Shown here: positions 18,453 through 27,394 of the stretch, piece after piece
How positions within the stretch are numbered: position 1 is the first letter of the stretch
Layout: each line of letters starts with the position of its first letter
NCBI RefSeq assembly: GCF_008244685.1
Contig: NZ_VTFT01000001.1
Coordinates: forward strand, 2,459,248 to 2,523,247
Reading direction: 5' to 3'
DNA length: 64,000 nt
Source: Luteimonas viscosa
GTDB lineage: Bacteria; Pseudomonadota; Gammaproteobacteria; Xanthomonadales; Xanthomonadaceae
The notes under the pieces: generated by a model
Database searches by the model: none
The model's input: the letters and a program-made list of their open reading frames with translations, nothing else
Told to the model about the DNA's origin: nothing
Translations under genes and position numbers: made by a program

Positions 18453-20795
18453 TCAGCGCGGCACGAGCGCGACGCGGTCGACCACCCACATCGCCGGGCG
18501 CGTGTCGCCGGTGGTGGTGAAGCACAGGTCGGTGCTGCCGGTGACCCCTTCGAACGGTACATCGACCTCGACGAAGCCGTCGGCGCCGGTCGTGCCCGGC
18601 AGCGGCTGCCGCGCCACGGTCCGGCCGTTGCAGCCGCCCGCCTGCACCAGCAGTTCGCCGTGTTCGGTTTCGGCCGCCATGAACTTGCGGGCCGGCTCGT
18701 CATGGGCGAGCTGGAAGTAGTAGGGCATCCGCCCCAGCCGCACCTTCGCCGATGCGATGCCGTCCAGGTCGGCGTCGGCCCACAGCCAGCACGGGTAGAA
18801 GATCGTCACGTTGTAGAGCGCGCGTTCGCCATCGGCCGGGCCGTCGTCTTCCAGGCGCAGCAGCAGCCGGCCGGTGTCGGGGCAGGTGGCGAGCTGCTCG
18901 TCGCTGCGCACCAGCAGGCTCGCCGCGTCGTAGGCGTGCCGCGCGGCAGGGGCCAGCGGCGACGTGCCGGCGAACGCGGCGGCGCGGATCTCGACCGGCA
19001 AGGTCGCCCCGATCGGCGCTTCGTACAGCGGCGAGTCCGCGTCGGGTTCGCTGCCGTCCAGGGTGTAGCGAATGGCGTAGCCCAGCGGATTCTCGAGCGC
19101 GACCTCCACCGTGCCGGCACGGCGATCGTCCGTCGCCGTGGCCAGCACCTCGAACGGCGTCTGCGCGTAGGCGATGCCGAAGGCACGGTAGCGCGCCAGC
19201 TGCGCCGGCAGGCGGGTGAGGAAGTCGGCGTAGTCCTTGCGCCCGGCCGGCGACCACGCCGATTCGGCCAGCGCGGCCACGCGCGGAAAGAGCGCGTGCT
19301 GCACCCGCGGCCAGGTGCGCATGTGCTCGGTCCAGACATTGGCCTGCACGCCGAGGATGTGCTTGCGCTGCGCGGCCGTGAGCACCTCGGGCACCGGCTC
19401 GAAGTCGTAGACCGTCTGCAGGGTCACCTGCGTCGGCCGGCCCGGCGGCTCGTTCGGCGACATGGTCTGCAGGTAGTCGAGGTAGAGCTTGTCCCAGGGC
19501 GTCATCACCACGTCGTGTCCGGCCTGGGCCGCGGTGATGCCGCCCTCGGTGCCGCGCCAGGACATCACCGTCGCCCGCGGCGGCAGGCCGCCGTCGAGGA
19601 TCTCGTCCCAGCCCAGCAGGCGCCGGCCCTTGCCCTCGAGGTAGGTCTCGAGCCGCTTGATGAACCAGCTCTGCAGCGCGGTCTCGTCCGCGATGCCGAG
19701 TTCCTTCATCCGCGCCTGCACGATCGGCGACTGCTGCCACTGGTCCTTGACAGCCTCGTCGCCACCGATGTGGATGTAGGTCGAGGGGAACAGGGCGACG
19801 ATTTCGTCGAGCACGTCCTCGATGAAGACGAAGGTCTCCTCCTCGACGTTGAACAGGTACTGGTGCACGCCCCATTCGTTCGAGACCGGCGGCGTGTCGC
19901 CGAGCGAACCGTACTGCGGGTAGGCGGCGACGACCGCCTGCACATGGCCGGGCATGTCGAACTCCGGCACCACGGTGATGTGGCGCTGCGCCGCATAGGC
20001 GACGATGTCGCGGATCTGGGCCTGGGTGTAGTAGCCGCAGTAGGGCCGGGTTTCACCGGTCGCCGGGTCGGTGCCGGCTTCGCCCGCGGGGATGCGGCAT
20101 GCGGCGACTTCCATCAGCTTCGGATACTTCGGGATCTCGATCCGCCAGCCTTGGTCGTCCCCCAGGTGCCAGTGGAAGGTGTTGAGCTTGTGACGGGCCA
20201 TCGCATCGAGCAGCTGCTTGATCTCGTCCACCGACTGGAAGTGGCGCGCGGAATCGAGCATCAGCCCGCGCCAGCCGAAGCGCGGCGCGTCCTCGATGCG
20301 CAGCGCCGGGATGCGCACGGCCTGGCCCTGCGCCGAGGACAGCAGTTGCCAGAGCGTGACCGCGCCGTAGAACAGGCCGCGCTCGTCGCTGGCCGCGACG
20401 CGCACGCCCTCCGGCGCCACCTCCAGCAGGTAGCCTTCGGGCGCATCGGCCGACACCGCGGGATCGATCGCGAACACGATGCCGGTCCCGGCGTCCTGCC
20501 CGCCGCCCGCAGGCGCGGGTTCGATGCCGTTGGTCGTGGCGACCAGCGCCGCGAACTGGGCCGCGACGCGCTGCGCCGCCTCGCCATCGGCCGACAGGCG
20601 GGTCGAAGCGTCGAAGCGGAAGCTGCCGTCCCGCGGCTGCAGCGAGGCAGGCGCCGGGATCAGCGCGGGCCTGGCGGTCGTCTCGCCCTGGGTCCCGGGC
20701 GCGGCCGCGGGCCCGGGCTCCCGACCGCAGCCGGCGAGCAGGATCGAACAGCACAGCGTCAGCGCCAGGTGCCACGTGCGGGGGATCGGACTCAT
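18453..20795 (-). CDS. Beta-N-acetylhexosaminidase (GH20), lipoprotein
   Basis: 780 residues from ATG 20795, preceded by GAGGAG; the lipobox LLAGC (Cys23) predicts an envelope lipoprotein. It removes terminal beta-GlcNAc (or GalNAc) from chito-oligosaccharides or glycans. Domains: an N-terminal GH20b-like region (residues ~45-165, including RIPALRIEDAPRFGWRGLMLD), the catalytic TIM barrel (~170-530) with FHWHLGDDQGWR and the catalytic pair Asp346-Glu347 in HIGGDE, then a CHB_HEX_C-like strand-rich module (YTLDGSEPDADSPLY) and a further ~150-residue C-terminal domain. It follows the TonB receptor, with a terminator between, and feeds the nag catabolic genes. Confidence 0.94.
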   Translation of the reverse strand: MSPIPRTWHLALTLCCSILLAGCGREPGPAAAPGTQGETTARPALIPAPASLQPRDGSFRFDASTRLSADGEAAQRVAAQFAALVATTNGIEPAPAGGGQDAGTGIVFAIDPAVSADAPEGYLLEVAPEGVRVAASDERGLFYGAVTLWQLLSSAQGQAVRIPALRIEDAPRFGWRGLMLDSARHFQSVDEIKQLLDAMARHKLNTFHWHLGDDQGWRIEIPKYPKLMEVAACRIPAGEAGTDPATGETRPYCGYYTQAQIRDIVAYAAQRHITVVPEFDMPGHVQAVVAAYPQYGSLGDTPPVSNEWGVHQYLFNVEEETFVFIEDVLDEIVALFPSTYIHIGGDEAVKDQWQQSPIVQARMKELGIADETALQSWFIKRLETYLEGKGRRLLGWDEILDGGLPPRATVMSWRGTEGGITAAQAGHDVVMTPWDKLYLDYLQTMSPNEPPGRPTQVTLQTVYDFEPVPEVLTAAQRKHILGVQANVWTEHMRTWPRVQHALFPRVAALAESAWSPAGRKDYADFLTRLPAQLARYRAFGIAYAQTPFEVLATATDDRRAGTVEVALENPLGYAIRYTLDGSEPDADSPLYEAPIGATLPVEIRAAAFAGTSPLAPAARHAYDAASLLVRSDEQLATCPDTGRLLLRLEDDGPADGERALYNVTIFYPCWLWADADLDGIASAKVRLGRMPYYFQLAHDEPARKFMAAETEHGELLVQAGGCNGRTVARQPLPGTTGADGFVEVDVPFEGVTGSTDLCFTTTGDTRPAMWVVDRVALVPR

Positions 20796-20826
20796 CGGGT
20801 CTCCTCGGTCTGGCATGGAAGATAGC

Positions 20827-20863
20827 GAAAAAGGCGCGGGCCCGGACGAATCCAGGCCCGCGC
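20827..20863 (-). terminator. Intrinsic terminator after the TonB-dependent receptor gene
   Basis: On the minus strand, GCGCGGGCC and GGCCCGCGC (20855-20863 and 20834-20842) form a nine-base GC stem with a 12-base loop, followed by CCTTTTT (20828-20834). It would separate most receptor transcripts from the hexosaminidase gene, giving lower expression or requiring a separate promoter for the latter. Confidence 0.82.
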
Positions 20864-20902
20864 GCACAACGGCATCGATCTGGGAGGGGATGCCGTGGTA
20901 CC

Positions 20903-23743
20903 TCAGAACTGCATGCGCAGCGAAGCCATGTAGCGACGACCTGTCCGGTACAGCCCGCGGACCAGTTTCTCGGTATTGGCCACGCCCGGGACGTCGGCGT
21001 AGGTGTAGTACTCCGAATCGAGCAGGTTCATGCCGTCGAACGTCAGGCTGAGGCTGTCGTTGATGCGGAAGCCGATGCTGGCGTCCAGCGACTCGTAGTC
21101 GGAGGTGACCAGGAAGTTGCCGCGGTCGACCTGGGTGTAGTACTTCGAGCGCCACGAGTAGGTCAGGCGCGCGCTCCAGCGGTCGTTCTCGAAGAACGGG
21201 CTGATGTTGTACTGGTTCTCCGATGTCCACGGCATCGGGTCGCCGTTCTCGGCCTCGGCGTCGGAGTAGGTGTAGTTGGCCAGCATGCCCAGCCCGCCCC
21301 ACAGGTTCTGCTGGTAGTTCAGCGACAGGCCCTGGATGGTCGCGGCGCCGGCATTCTGCGGACGGGACACGGTGAAATCCATGAGCTGTCCGTTGCTTTC
21401 GTTGACGTGCTCCTCGATCCCGGTCGTGTAGAGGATGTAGTTGCCCACGTCCTTGTGGAACAGGGTGCCGGCGAGGATGCCGTTCTCGGCGAAGTACCAC
21501 TCGGCCGAGAAGTCGAGGTTGGTGGAGCGGTAGGGGTCGAGCTCCGGGTTGCCGCCACCGCCGGTGAGCGTCTGCGGGCCCAGCCACAGGTAGTTCGACA
21601 TGTCGCCGTAGTTCGGGCGCGAGATCACCTTCGCCGCCGAGAAGCGCAGCACCAGGTCGTTCCAGTCGTAGACGACGTTGATGTTCGGCAGGAAGTCGTT
21701 GTACTTCTTCTTGACGCTGACCTGCTCGTAGGTGTGCACGCCGCCGTTCGCGGCGCTGTTGCAGTTGGCGCTGGCGGTGCACTGCCAGCCCAGGCTGTCG
21801 GATTCGGTCTGCACGTAGCGGAAGCCGACGTTGCCGCGGAAGCCGTTCCAGCTGTAGTCGGCCTGCACGTAGCCGGCGTTGATGTCTTCTTCCACCAGCC
21901 AGGTGTTCTGCACGAACGACAGGTCGTTGAACGTGCCGGGCTCGGGCATGGTCTGCCACGGCGCCAGCCAGTCGCCGCCGAGGATCCAGTCCGCCAGCGC
22001 CCAGCCGTCGATGGTGAAACGGTTGGACAGGTCGCCCGTGTTGCCGAAGCCGCTCAGGTAGTTGCCGGGGAGCGGACGCGGCGAAAACTCCGAGGTGGTG
22101 GCATCACCGTAGCCGGCGACGGACGCGACCGAGACCCCGGCCATGGTCTGCCCGGTCTCGTGCTGGCGCCGCTTCGCGCCGAAGCGCACCTGGTAGACGG
22201 GCGAATCCAGGCGGATGCCGAAATCCACCTGCCCGTAGACTTCCTCGTCCCAGGTGGGCTTGGTCACGATGTTGCCGCCCCAGCCGGTATTCCAGGTCGA
22301 TCCGTCGTTCGGATCCGCGCCCCAGCCGCCGTCGATCCGGAACGCATCGGGATCGGTGAACGGGCTACCCGCCACGTTCGGGCTGGTCGCCGGGGCCGAG
22401 CCGTAGTTGTAGCCGGCGAAATCGAGCCGCGGCGTGCCGGTGAGGTCGTAGCTGTAGTCGGCCCAGTTGAGGAACTCGCCGAACACCTGGCGTCCGGTAC
22501 CGCCGGTGGCCTCGGTGGTGCCGAAATGCCAGGTGGCGAACCAGCGCTCATCGTTCCAGGTCGCCTTGATGTCGTAGGAATTGGTGTCGACGGTGGCTTG
22601 GCGGTTGATCAGGTCGTAGACCGTCAGCGCATTGCTGAACGAGGCGCGAGTGATCACGCCGCCGTCGACCTCGAGATCGGTCAGGCGCATCAGGCTGTTC
22701 CAGGCGTTGCCGTTGAAGGCGAACATGGAGTGGCTGACGTTGTCGTAGTTCGCGGTGACGTCGAGCGCGTTGAACTCGACGTTCATCTTTTCGTGCGGCT
22801 TGAACTGGATCGCCAGCGAGATCGTGTCGCGCTCGCGCTGCTGTTCGAAGTAGTGCGCGCTGATCGAGTTCGGTGCGATCGCGTCGAGGTTGGCGCGCAG
22901 CGTGGTTTCGCACTCGCCCGAGCACGATGGCGGTACCTCGACGCCCGCGCCCCAGTCCATCGTCGGGGTGAAGGAGTTGCCGCCGCCCTGTCCCTCGGCG
23001 TAGTCGCGGCCGGTCACCGTGCCATACGACTCGACGCCATCGCGGCGGATGCCCTCGTCGGCGCGCTGCGCGGCGACGATCAGGCCGAAGGTTTCCGCAT
23101 CGTTCTTCCAGCCGAACAGCAGCGAAGCCTGCGGATCGCCGCCTTCGATGCGATCGTTGTACAGATAGCCGACGTGGCCGGCGATGGTGGTCTTCTCCAG
23201 ATCCAGCGGCTTGCGCGTATGCACGATCACGGTGCCGCCGATCGAGCCTTCGTCGATGTGCGCCTCGGGAGACTTGTACACCTCGACCTTGCCCACCAGC
23301 GAAGGCGCGAGCAGCGAGTAGTTGAAGGTGCGGCCCGGCTGGTCGGTGATGAACCAGTCCGCGGAGGCGACCGTCTGCCCGTTGAGCAGGGTGCGGCTGA
23401 GCGCCGGGTCGGTGCCGAGGATGCTGATCTTCTCGCCCTGTCCGAAGGCCTTGTCGATGGTGACGCCGGGCAGCGACGAGATCGCCTCGGCGACATTGGT
23501 CGACGGGAACTTGCCCACGTCCTCGGCGGTGATCACGTCGATGATCGCGTCGGAATTGCGCTTGGTGTCGAGCGCCTGCTGCAGGCTGGCGCGGATGCCG
23601 GTCACGACGACCCGGTCGAGTTCGGCGGCGCTTTCGTCGCCTGCGTCGCCGCCCTGCGTGGCGGCTTCCTGCGCGTTCGCCTGCGCGGCGACCCCGAGGC
23701 ACACGGCGATGGCGGCCGACAGCATGGATGTGCGGTGCTTCAT
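20903..23743 (-). CDS. TonB-dependent outer-membrane receptor (nag regulon)
   Basis: 946 residues with a Sec signal peptide (MKHRTSMLSAAIAVCLGVAAQANA). The plug domain starts at DRVVVTGIRASLQQALDTKR, with SSLPGVTIDKA and LNGQTVASADW; the barrel ends in ASLRMQF with the terminal Phe expected of BAM substrates. It belongs to the large 'TonB-dependent receptor' group common in Xanthomonadaceae for carbohydrate uptake. Position between a glucokinase and a hexosaminidase in the nag region suggests a GlcNAc or chito-oligosaccharide substrate. Start supported by GGAGAGA before the ATG. Other sugars cannot be excluded. Confidence 0.92.
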   Translation of the reverse strand: MKHRTSMLSAAIAVCLGVAAQANAQEAATQGGDAGDESAAELDRVVVTGIRASLQQALDTKRNSDAIIDVITAEDVGKFPSTNVAEAISSLPGVTIDKAFGQGEKISILGTDPALSRTLLNGQTVASADWFITDQPGRTFNYSLLAPSLVGKVEVYKSPEAHIDEGSIGGTVIVHTRKPLDLEKTTIAGHVGYLYNDRIEGGDPQASLLFGWKNDAETFGLIVAAQRADEGIRRDGVESYGTVTGRDYAEGQGGGNSFTPTMDWGAGVEVPPSCSGECETTLRANLDAIAPNSISAHYFEQQRERDTISLAIQFKPHEKMNVEFNALDVTANYDNVSHSMFAFNGNAWNSLMRLTDLEVDGGVITRASFSNALTVYDLINRQATVDTNSYDIKATWNDERWFATWHFGTTEATGGTGRQVFGEFLNWADYSYDLTGTPRLDFAGYNYGSAPATSPNVAGSPFTDPDAFRIDGGWGADPNDGSTWNTGWGGNIVTKPTWDEEVYGQVDFGIRLDSPVYQVRFGAKRRQHETGQTMAGVSVASVAGYGDATTSEFSPRPLPGNYLSGFGNTGDLSNRFTIDGWALADWILGGDWLAPWQTMPEPGTFNDLSFVQNTWLVEEDINAGYVQADYSWNGFRGNVGFRYVQTESDSLGWQCTASANCNSAANGGVHTYEQVSVKKKYNDFLPNINVVYDWNDLVLRFSAAKVISRPNYGDMSNYLWLGPQTLTGGGGNPELDPYRSTNLDFSAEWYFAENGILAGTLFHKDVGNYILYTTGIEEHVNESNGQLMDFTVSRPQNAGAATIQGLSLNYQQNLWGGLGMLANYTYSDAEAENGDPMPWTSENQYNISPFFENDRWSARLTYSWRSKYYTQVDRGNFLVTSDYESLDASIGFRINDSLSLTFDGMNLLDSEYYTYADVPGVANTEKLVRGLYRTGRRYMASLRMQF

Positions 23744-23819
23744 GACGGTTCTCTCCGTTGCGGAATGGTTTGGCTGTGGGCGCCGGCAAGGATTCGCCGG
23801 GGCCCGGGGCAGTGCCGTT

Positions 23820-23849
23820 GCATGCGCCCGCCGCGGGAGCGGCGCATGC
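23820..23849. other. Intercistronic hairpin between glucokinase and receptor genes
   Basis: GCATGCGCC (23820-23828) and GGCGCATGC (23841-23849) form a perfect nine-base stem with a 12-base loop, in the 142 bases between two genes on the same strand. There is no T-run, so stabilisation of the receptor message or processing is more likely than termination. Confidence 0.6.
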
Positions 23850-23885
23850 GCGGGCAGGGGGTCAGGTCAGCGGGCGGGCATCCGT

Positions 23886-24914
23886 TCACTCGTTGTCGTT
23901 CTGGGATTGGTCGAGGTACCAACCGGCGGCGCCGATCACGCCCAGTTGCCCGTGATCGACCAGCGTCACGGGGATGCGGAGCAGCGCCTCGCGCATCGGT
24001 CCCTTGTCGAGGAACCGCCGCACGAAACTGCTGTGTTCGAGGAAGTCGCGGATCTGCGGCAGGATCCCGCCGGCGAGGTAGACGCCGCCGTGCGCGCCGT
24101 AGAGCAGCGCCATGTCGCCGACGGCGCCGCCGAGCAGGCCGCAGAACAGTTCGAGCGTGTCGCGCGCGAGCGGATCGTCGCCGCTGCGTGCGGCTGCGGT
24201 GATCGCGTCGGGGGTGGCGTGGCCGGGCTGCATGCCGCGCACCCGCGCCAGGGCCGCGTGCAGCCGCACCAGGCCCGGCCCCGACAGCGCGTGCTCGATC
24301 GGCACGTGGCGCCGGTCGCGCAGGAACTCGCGCAGGACGTCGATCTCCGCTTCCGTGGAAACGGTCAATGCCGCCTGCCCCGCTTCGGTCGCCAGCACCA
24401 CGGCGTGGCCCGGGGCCGGAATCCGCACAGCCGCGCCCAGGCCGGTGCCGGGCCCGACCACCAGGACCGGACCGGGCGGGGCGAGGTCGGGCCCGGTCAG
24501 GCGCAGCAGCGACTGCGCGCCCGCCGCGGCGACGGCATGGGCCACCGCCTCGAAGTCGTTGACCAGACGCAGGTCGTCGAAGCCCAGTTGCGCGCGGATC
24601 CGCTGCGGCGCCACGGGCCAGGGCAGGTTCACCGACAGCAGCGATCCATCCTCGAGCGGGTGCCCGGCGCAGGCGATCACGCCGTGGCGGACCGGCCCGG
24701 AAGCCGGCAGCCCGGCGAGGTAGGCCTCGAGCACGGCCGCGAGGGACGGGAAGTCGGCGCAGGCGTACTTGCGGTAGTGCTCGACCTGGGTCGGGCTGTC
24801 GCCGCACACCAGTCCCACACGCACATGGGTGCCGCCGACATCGGCGGCGATGAACGGCACGCCGGCCGGCTGGTGGCCGGCGGCGGCGGGCAGGGGACGG
24901 GTCGTTGCTCCCAC
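23886..24914 (-). CDS. glk: Glucokinase-family sugar kinase
   Basis: 342 residues from a GTG at 24914 with AGGAG five bases upstream; the ORF extends further left of that in frame but that part covers the promoter. Motifs: phosphate-1 FIAADVGGTHVRVGL, ACAGHPLEDG, the sugar-binding LVNDFEAVAHAV, VVGPGTGLGAAV and the C-terminal GGVYLAGGILPQI. It matches the Glk (bacterial glucokinase) family rather than ROK. In the Xanthomonas-type nag regulon a kinase of this family phosphorylates internalised GlcNAc, giving the NagA substrate. It is divergent from nagR across a 348-base control region. Confidence 0.9.
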   Translation of the reverse strand: MGATTRPLPAAAGHQPAGVPFIAADVGGTHVRVGLVCGDSPTQVEHYRKYACADFPSLAAVLEAYLAGLPASGPVRHGVIACAGHPLEDGSLLSVNLPWPVAPQRIRAQLGFDDLRLVNDFEAVAHAVAAAGAQSLLRLTGPDLAPPGPVLVVGPGTGLGAAVRIPAPGHAVVLATEAGQAALTVSTEAEIDVLREFLRDRRHVPIEHALSGPGLVRLHAALARVRGMQPGHATPDAITAAARSGDDPLARDTLELFCGLLGGAVGDMALLYGAHGGVYLAGGILPQIRDFLEHSSFVRRFLDKGPMREALLRIPVTLVDHGQLGVIGAAGWYLDQSQNDNE

Positions 24915-24976
24915 ACGGGCTCCTGCGGTGCGTCGCCTGCGGATCGCGGCGGCATGGACGCAGTGTCGGCAGCTCG

Positions 24977-24990
24977 TGACAACGATGTCA
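24977..24990. promoter_or_regulatory. Candidate NagR operator, glucokinase side
   Basis: TGACAACGATGTCA: five-base arms TGACA/TGTCA around a four-base centre, 63 bases upstream of the glucokinase GTG. It closely matches the TGACAACGTTGTCA-type palindrome described for LacI-family NagR regulators in Xanthomonas and Shewanella (from memory of the published consensus). Another half site, ATATGACA, follows at 24996-25003. Confidence 0.65.
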
Positions 24991-25038
24991 AGCGCATATG
25001 ACAAGAGGGTGTGCATTCGCGCTGAAACATACGTAATT

Positions 25039-25075
25039 TCAGAACGATAAATAGAATTCGGCGATATTGTTCTGA
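25039..25075. promoter_or_regulatory. Inverted repeat in the AT-rich part of the nag control region
   Basis: TCAGAACGATA (25039-25049) and TATTGTTCTGA (25065-25075) are inverted with one mismatch across a 15-base AT-rich spacer. It could be a second regulator's site or flank a promoter. It does not match the NagR palindrome. Confidence 0.45.
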
Positions 25076-25209
25076 TAGAAACGTTAAAAACCAGGCCCGA
25101 GCCCGATGTCCAGCGCGTGTCCTGTACCGGGCATGCTGCAGGACAACACTGCCGAGCCCGCATGCTCCGCCCTTCGGAGGCGCCCGGTCTGGCAATTGCG
25201 ATGAAACTA

Positions 25210-25224
25210 TGACAACGTTAGTCA
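25210..25224. promoter_or_regulatory. Candidate NagR operator, nagR side
   Basis: TGACAACGTTAGTCA carries a perfect left half of the NagR palindrome (TGACAACGTT) but one extra base before the right half AGTCA. It lies 38 bases before the nagR ATG, where a bound repressor would block the nagR-nagB-nagA-nagX operon. Confidence 0.55.
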
Positions 25225-25262
25225 CCCTGTCCGAGGGCAGGACAACGAGGGCAGGAAGGCAG

Positions 25263-26330
25263 ATGAGCGAGGTAGCGGCCAGTCCGCGCAAGCCGACGAT
25301 CCGCACCGTGGCCGAGCGCGCCGGGGTGTCGCTGAAGACCGTCTCGCGCGTGATCAACAACGAGCCGTCGGTGCTGCCGGCGACCCGCGCCCGCGTGCTG
25401 CAGACCATCGCCGAGCTCGACTACGAGCCGGACCCGTCCGCGCGCAACCTGCGCAGCGCCAGCGCCTACGTGATCGGCCTGGTCTACGACAACCCGAACC
25501 CGTACCACATCATCGGCCTGCAGAACGGGGTGCTTTCGGCCTGCCGCGAAACCGGCTTCGGCCTGCAGATCCATCCCTGCGACGCGACCTCCCCGCTGCT
25601 GGCCGACGAACTGATCGAACTGGTGCAGCGCTCGCGCATCGCCGGGCTGGTGCTCACCGCGCCGATCTCGGAACGCGCCGAGCTGATCGAGGCGCTGGAA
25701 CAGGCCGGCGTGCGCGCCACCCGGATCATCGCCGCGGCCGAGGACCCGAAGGACGGGCATCCCTGCGTGTATGTCGACGACCGCGACGCCGCCTACGAGA
25801 TCACCGAGCACCTGGTCCAGCTCGGACACCAGCGCATCGGCTTCCTCTGGGGCGGGCAGGAGCATCGCTCCAGTTCCGAGCGCTACCTGGGCTACGAGCA
25901 GGCCCTGAAGGATTACGGCATCACCCTCGACAAGCATCTCGTGGTGCCTGGCGACTACACCTTCGACGACGGTTTCCGCGGCGCGCGCCGGTTGCTGGCG
26001 CTGCGCGATCCGCCGACCGCGATCTTCGGTTCCAACGACGAGATCGCCGCCGGCGTGCTCGCGGCGGCCAAGTCCGCCGGCATGAACGTGCCCTACGACC
26101 TGTCGATCGCGGGCTTCGAGGACAGCCCGTTCTCGCGCCAGTCGTGGCCGGCGCTGACCACCGCCAAGCAGGCCACCGAGGACATCGCGCGCCATGCCGC
26201 GCGGATGCTGATCGCCGGCCTGCGCCCCGATGCCACTCCCACGCAAAACCAGGGCTTCGTGCCGCAACTGGTGGTGCGCGGCTCCACAGCGCCGGTGCGT
26301 CCGCGCGCGCAGCCCGCGAGCGAAGCATGA
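25263..26330 (+). CDS. nagR: LacI-family repressor of the nag regulon
   Basis: 355 residues from the ATG at 25263, preceded by GGAAGG. The N-terminal HTH is clear (TIRTVAERAGVSLKTVSRVINNEPSVL, hinge helix region PSARNLRS), followed by a periplasmic-binding-protein-like effector domain with IGLVYDNPNPYH, GLVLTAPIS, GHQRIGFLWG and AIFGSNDEIAAGVL. It likely represses both flanking transcripts and responds to a GlcNAc metabolite such as GlcNAc-6-P or GlcN-6-P. Its stop overlaps the next start as ATGA, so repressor and enzymes are made together. Assignment to NagR rests on context and operators. Confidence 0.88.
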   Translation: MSEVAASPRKPTIRTVAERAGVSLKTVSRVINNEPSVLPATRARVLQTIAELDYEPDPSARNLRSASAYVIGLVYDNPNPYHIIGLQNGVLSACRETGFGLQIHPCDATSPLLADELIELVQRSRIAGLVLTAPISERAELIEALEQAGVRATRIIAAAEDPKDGHPCVYVDDRDAAYEITEHLVQLGHQRIGFLWGGQEHRSSSERYLGYEQALKDYGITLDKHLVVPGDYTFDDGFRGARRLLALRDPPTAIFGSNDEIAAGVLAAAKSAGMNVPYDLSIAGFEDSPFSRQSWPALTTAKQATEDIARHAARMLIAGLRPDATPTQNQGFVPQLVVRGSTAPVRPRAQPASEA

Positions 26331-27385
26331 ATGCACTGATCGAAGCGGATGCGCTGCGCGCACGCGCGGCATCGACCCGGATGTTCCGCGAAGCCGCCGA
26401 GGCGGCCAGCGTGGTGGCCTCGCAGTTCGTCGCCAACCGCGACGTGCTGGCCGGGCTCGCGGCCGACCTGCGGCTTCGGCCGCCGGCCTTCGTCGCCACC
26501 TGCGCGCGCGGCAGCTCCGACCACGCCGCGACCTATGCCAAGGCGTTGTTCGAGACCCAGCTGGGCGTGGTCACCGCCTCGGTGTCGCCGTCGATCGGCT
26601 CGGTCTATCGCGTGCCGCAGCGTCTGGGCGACGCGCTGTTCATCGCGATCTCGCAGTCGGGCCGCAGCCCGGACCTGCTGCGCAACGCCGAAGCCGCGCG
26701 CGCGGCGGGCGCGCGCGTGGTCGCGCTGGTGAACGTCGAGGATTCGCCGCTGGCGGCACTGGCCGACGTCGTGGTGCCGCTGCACGCCGGGCCCGAACGC
26801 AGCGTGGCCGCGACCAAGAGCTACCTCGCCTCGCTGTCGGCATTGCTGCAACTGGTCGCATTGTGGAGCGACGACTTCGCCCTGCTCGACGCGCTGGAGC
26901 GGCTGCCCAACGCGATGCGCGCGGCCTGGGACTGCGACTGGTCGCCGGCAGGCGAGGGGCTGGCGGGCGCGCACAACCTGTTCGTGCTCGGGCGCGGCCT
27001 CGGCCTGGGTGCCGCGCAGGAAGCGGCGCTGAAATTCAAGGAAACCTGCGGCCTGCATGCCGAGGCCTACAGTTCGGCCGAGGTCAAGCACGGGCCGATG
27101 GCGCTGGTCGGTCCCGGCTTCCCGGTGCTGATCCTCGACCAGCCGGACGAGACCGGCACCGGCACCCGCGCGCTGGCCAGGGAGTTCCGTGCGCGGGGCG
27201 CGCAGGTGTGGCTGGCGTCCTGCGGCGGCGAGGCGGATCTTCCGGTGCCGCCGGCGCCGCACGCGGCCTGTGCGCCGCTGCTGCTGGTGCAGAGCTTCTA
27301 CCGGATGGTGAACGCGCTGTCGCTCGCGCGCGGGCACGATCCGGACACGCCGCCGCACCTGAACAAGGTCACCGAAACGGTCTGA
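26327..27385 (+). CDS. nagB: SIS-domain glucosamine-6-phosphate deaminase (NagB-II type)
   Basis: 352 residues with two SIS (sugar isomerase) domains. First domain: CARGSSDHAATYAKALFE, ISQSGRSPDLL and the conserved AATKSYLASLSALLQL. Second: VLGRGLGLGAAQEAALKFKETCGLHAEAYS followed by EVKHGPMAL, whose Glu-x-Lys-His-Gly is the isomerase signature. It resembles the C-terminal half of glutamine-fructose-6-phosphate transaminase but has no glutaminase domain, as in the NagB-II deaminases that make fructose-6-P and ammonia from GlcN-6-P. Four-base overlap with nagR and nine bases before nagA argue for one operon. Confidence 0.9.
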   Translation: MNALIEADALRARAASTRMFREAAEAASVVASQFVANRDVLAGLAADLRLRPPAFVATCARGSSDHAATYAKALFETQLGVVTASVSPSIGSVYRVPQRLGDALFIAISQSGRSPDLLRNAEAARAAGARVVALVNVEDSPLAALADVVVPLHAGPERSVAATKSYLASLSALLQLVALWSDDFALLDALERLPNAMRAAWDCDWSPAGEGLAGAHNLFVLGRGLGLGAAQEAALKFKETCGLHAEAYSSAEVKHGPMALVGPGFPVLILDQPDETGTGTRALAREFRARGAQVWLASCGGEADLPVPPAPHAACAPLLLVQSFYRMVNALSLARGHDPDTPPHLNKVTETV

Positions 27386-27394
27386 GGGCACGCG

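Larger units (their letters stand above)
24915..25262. other. Divergent nag control region, no gene seen
   Basis: 348 bases between the glucokinase and nagR starts. The part from about 25010 to 25090 is strikingly AT-rich for this genome, as expected of a promoter. It contains two TGACA-type operator candidates and an 11-base inverted repeat, listed separately. Confidence 0.7.
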
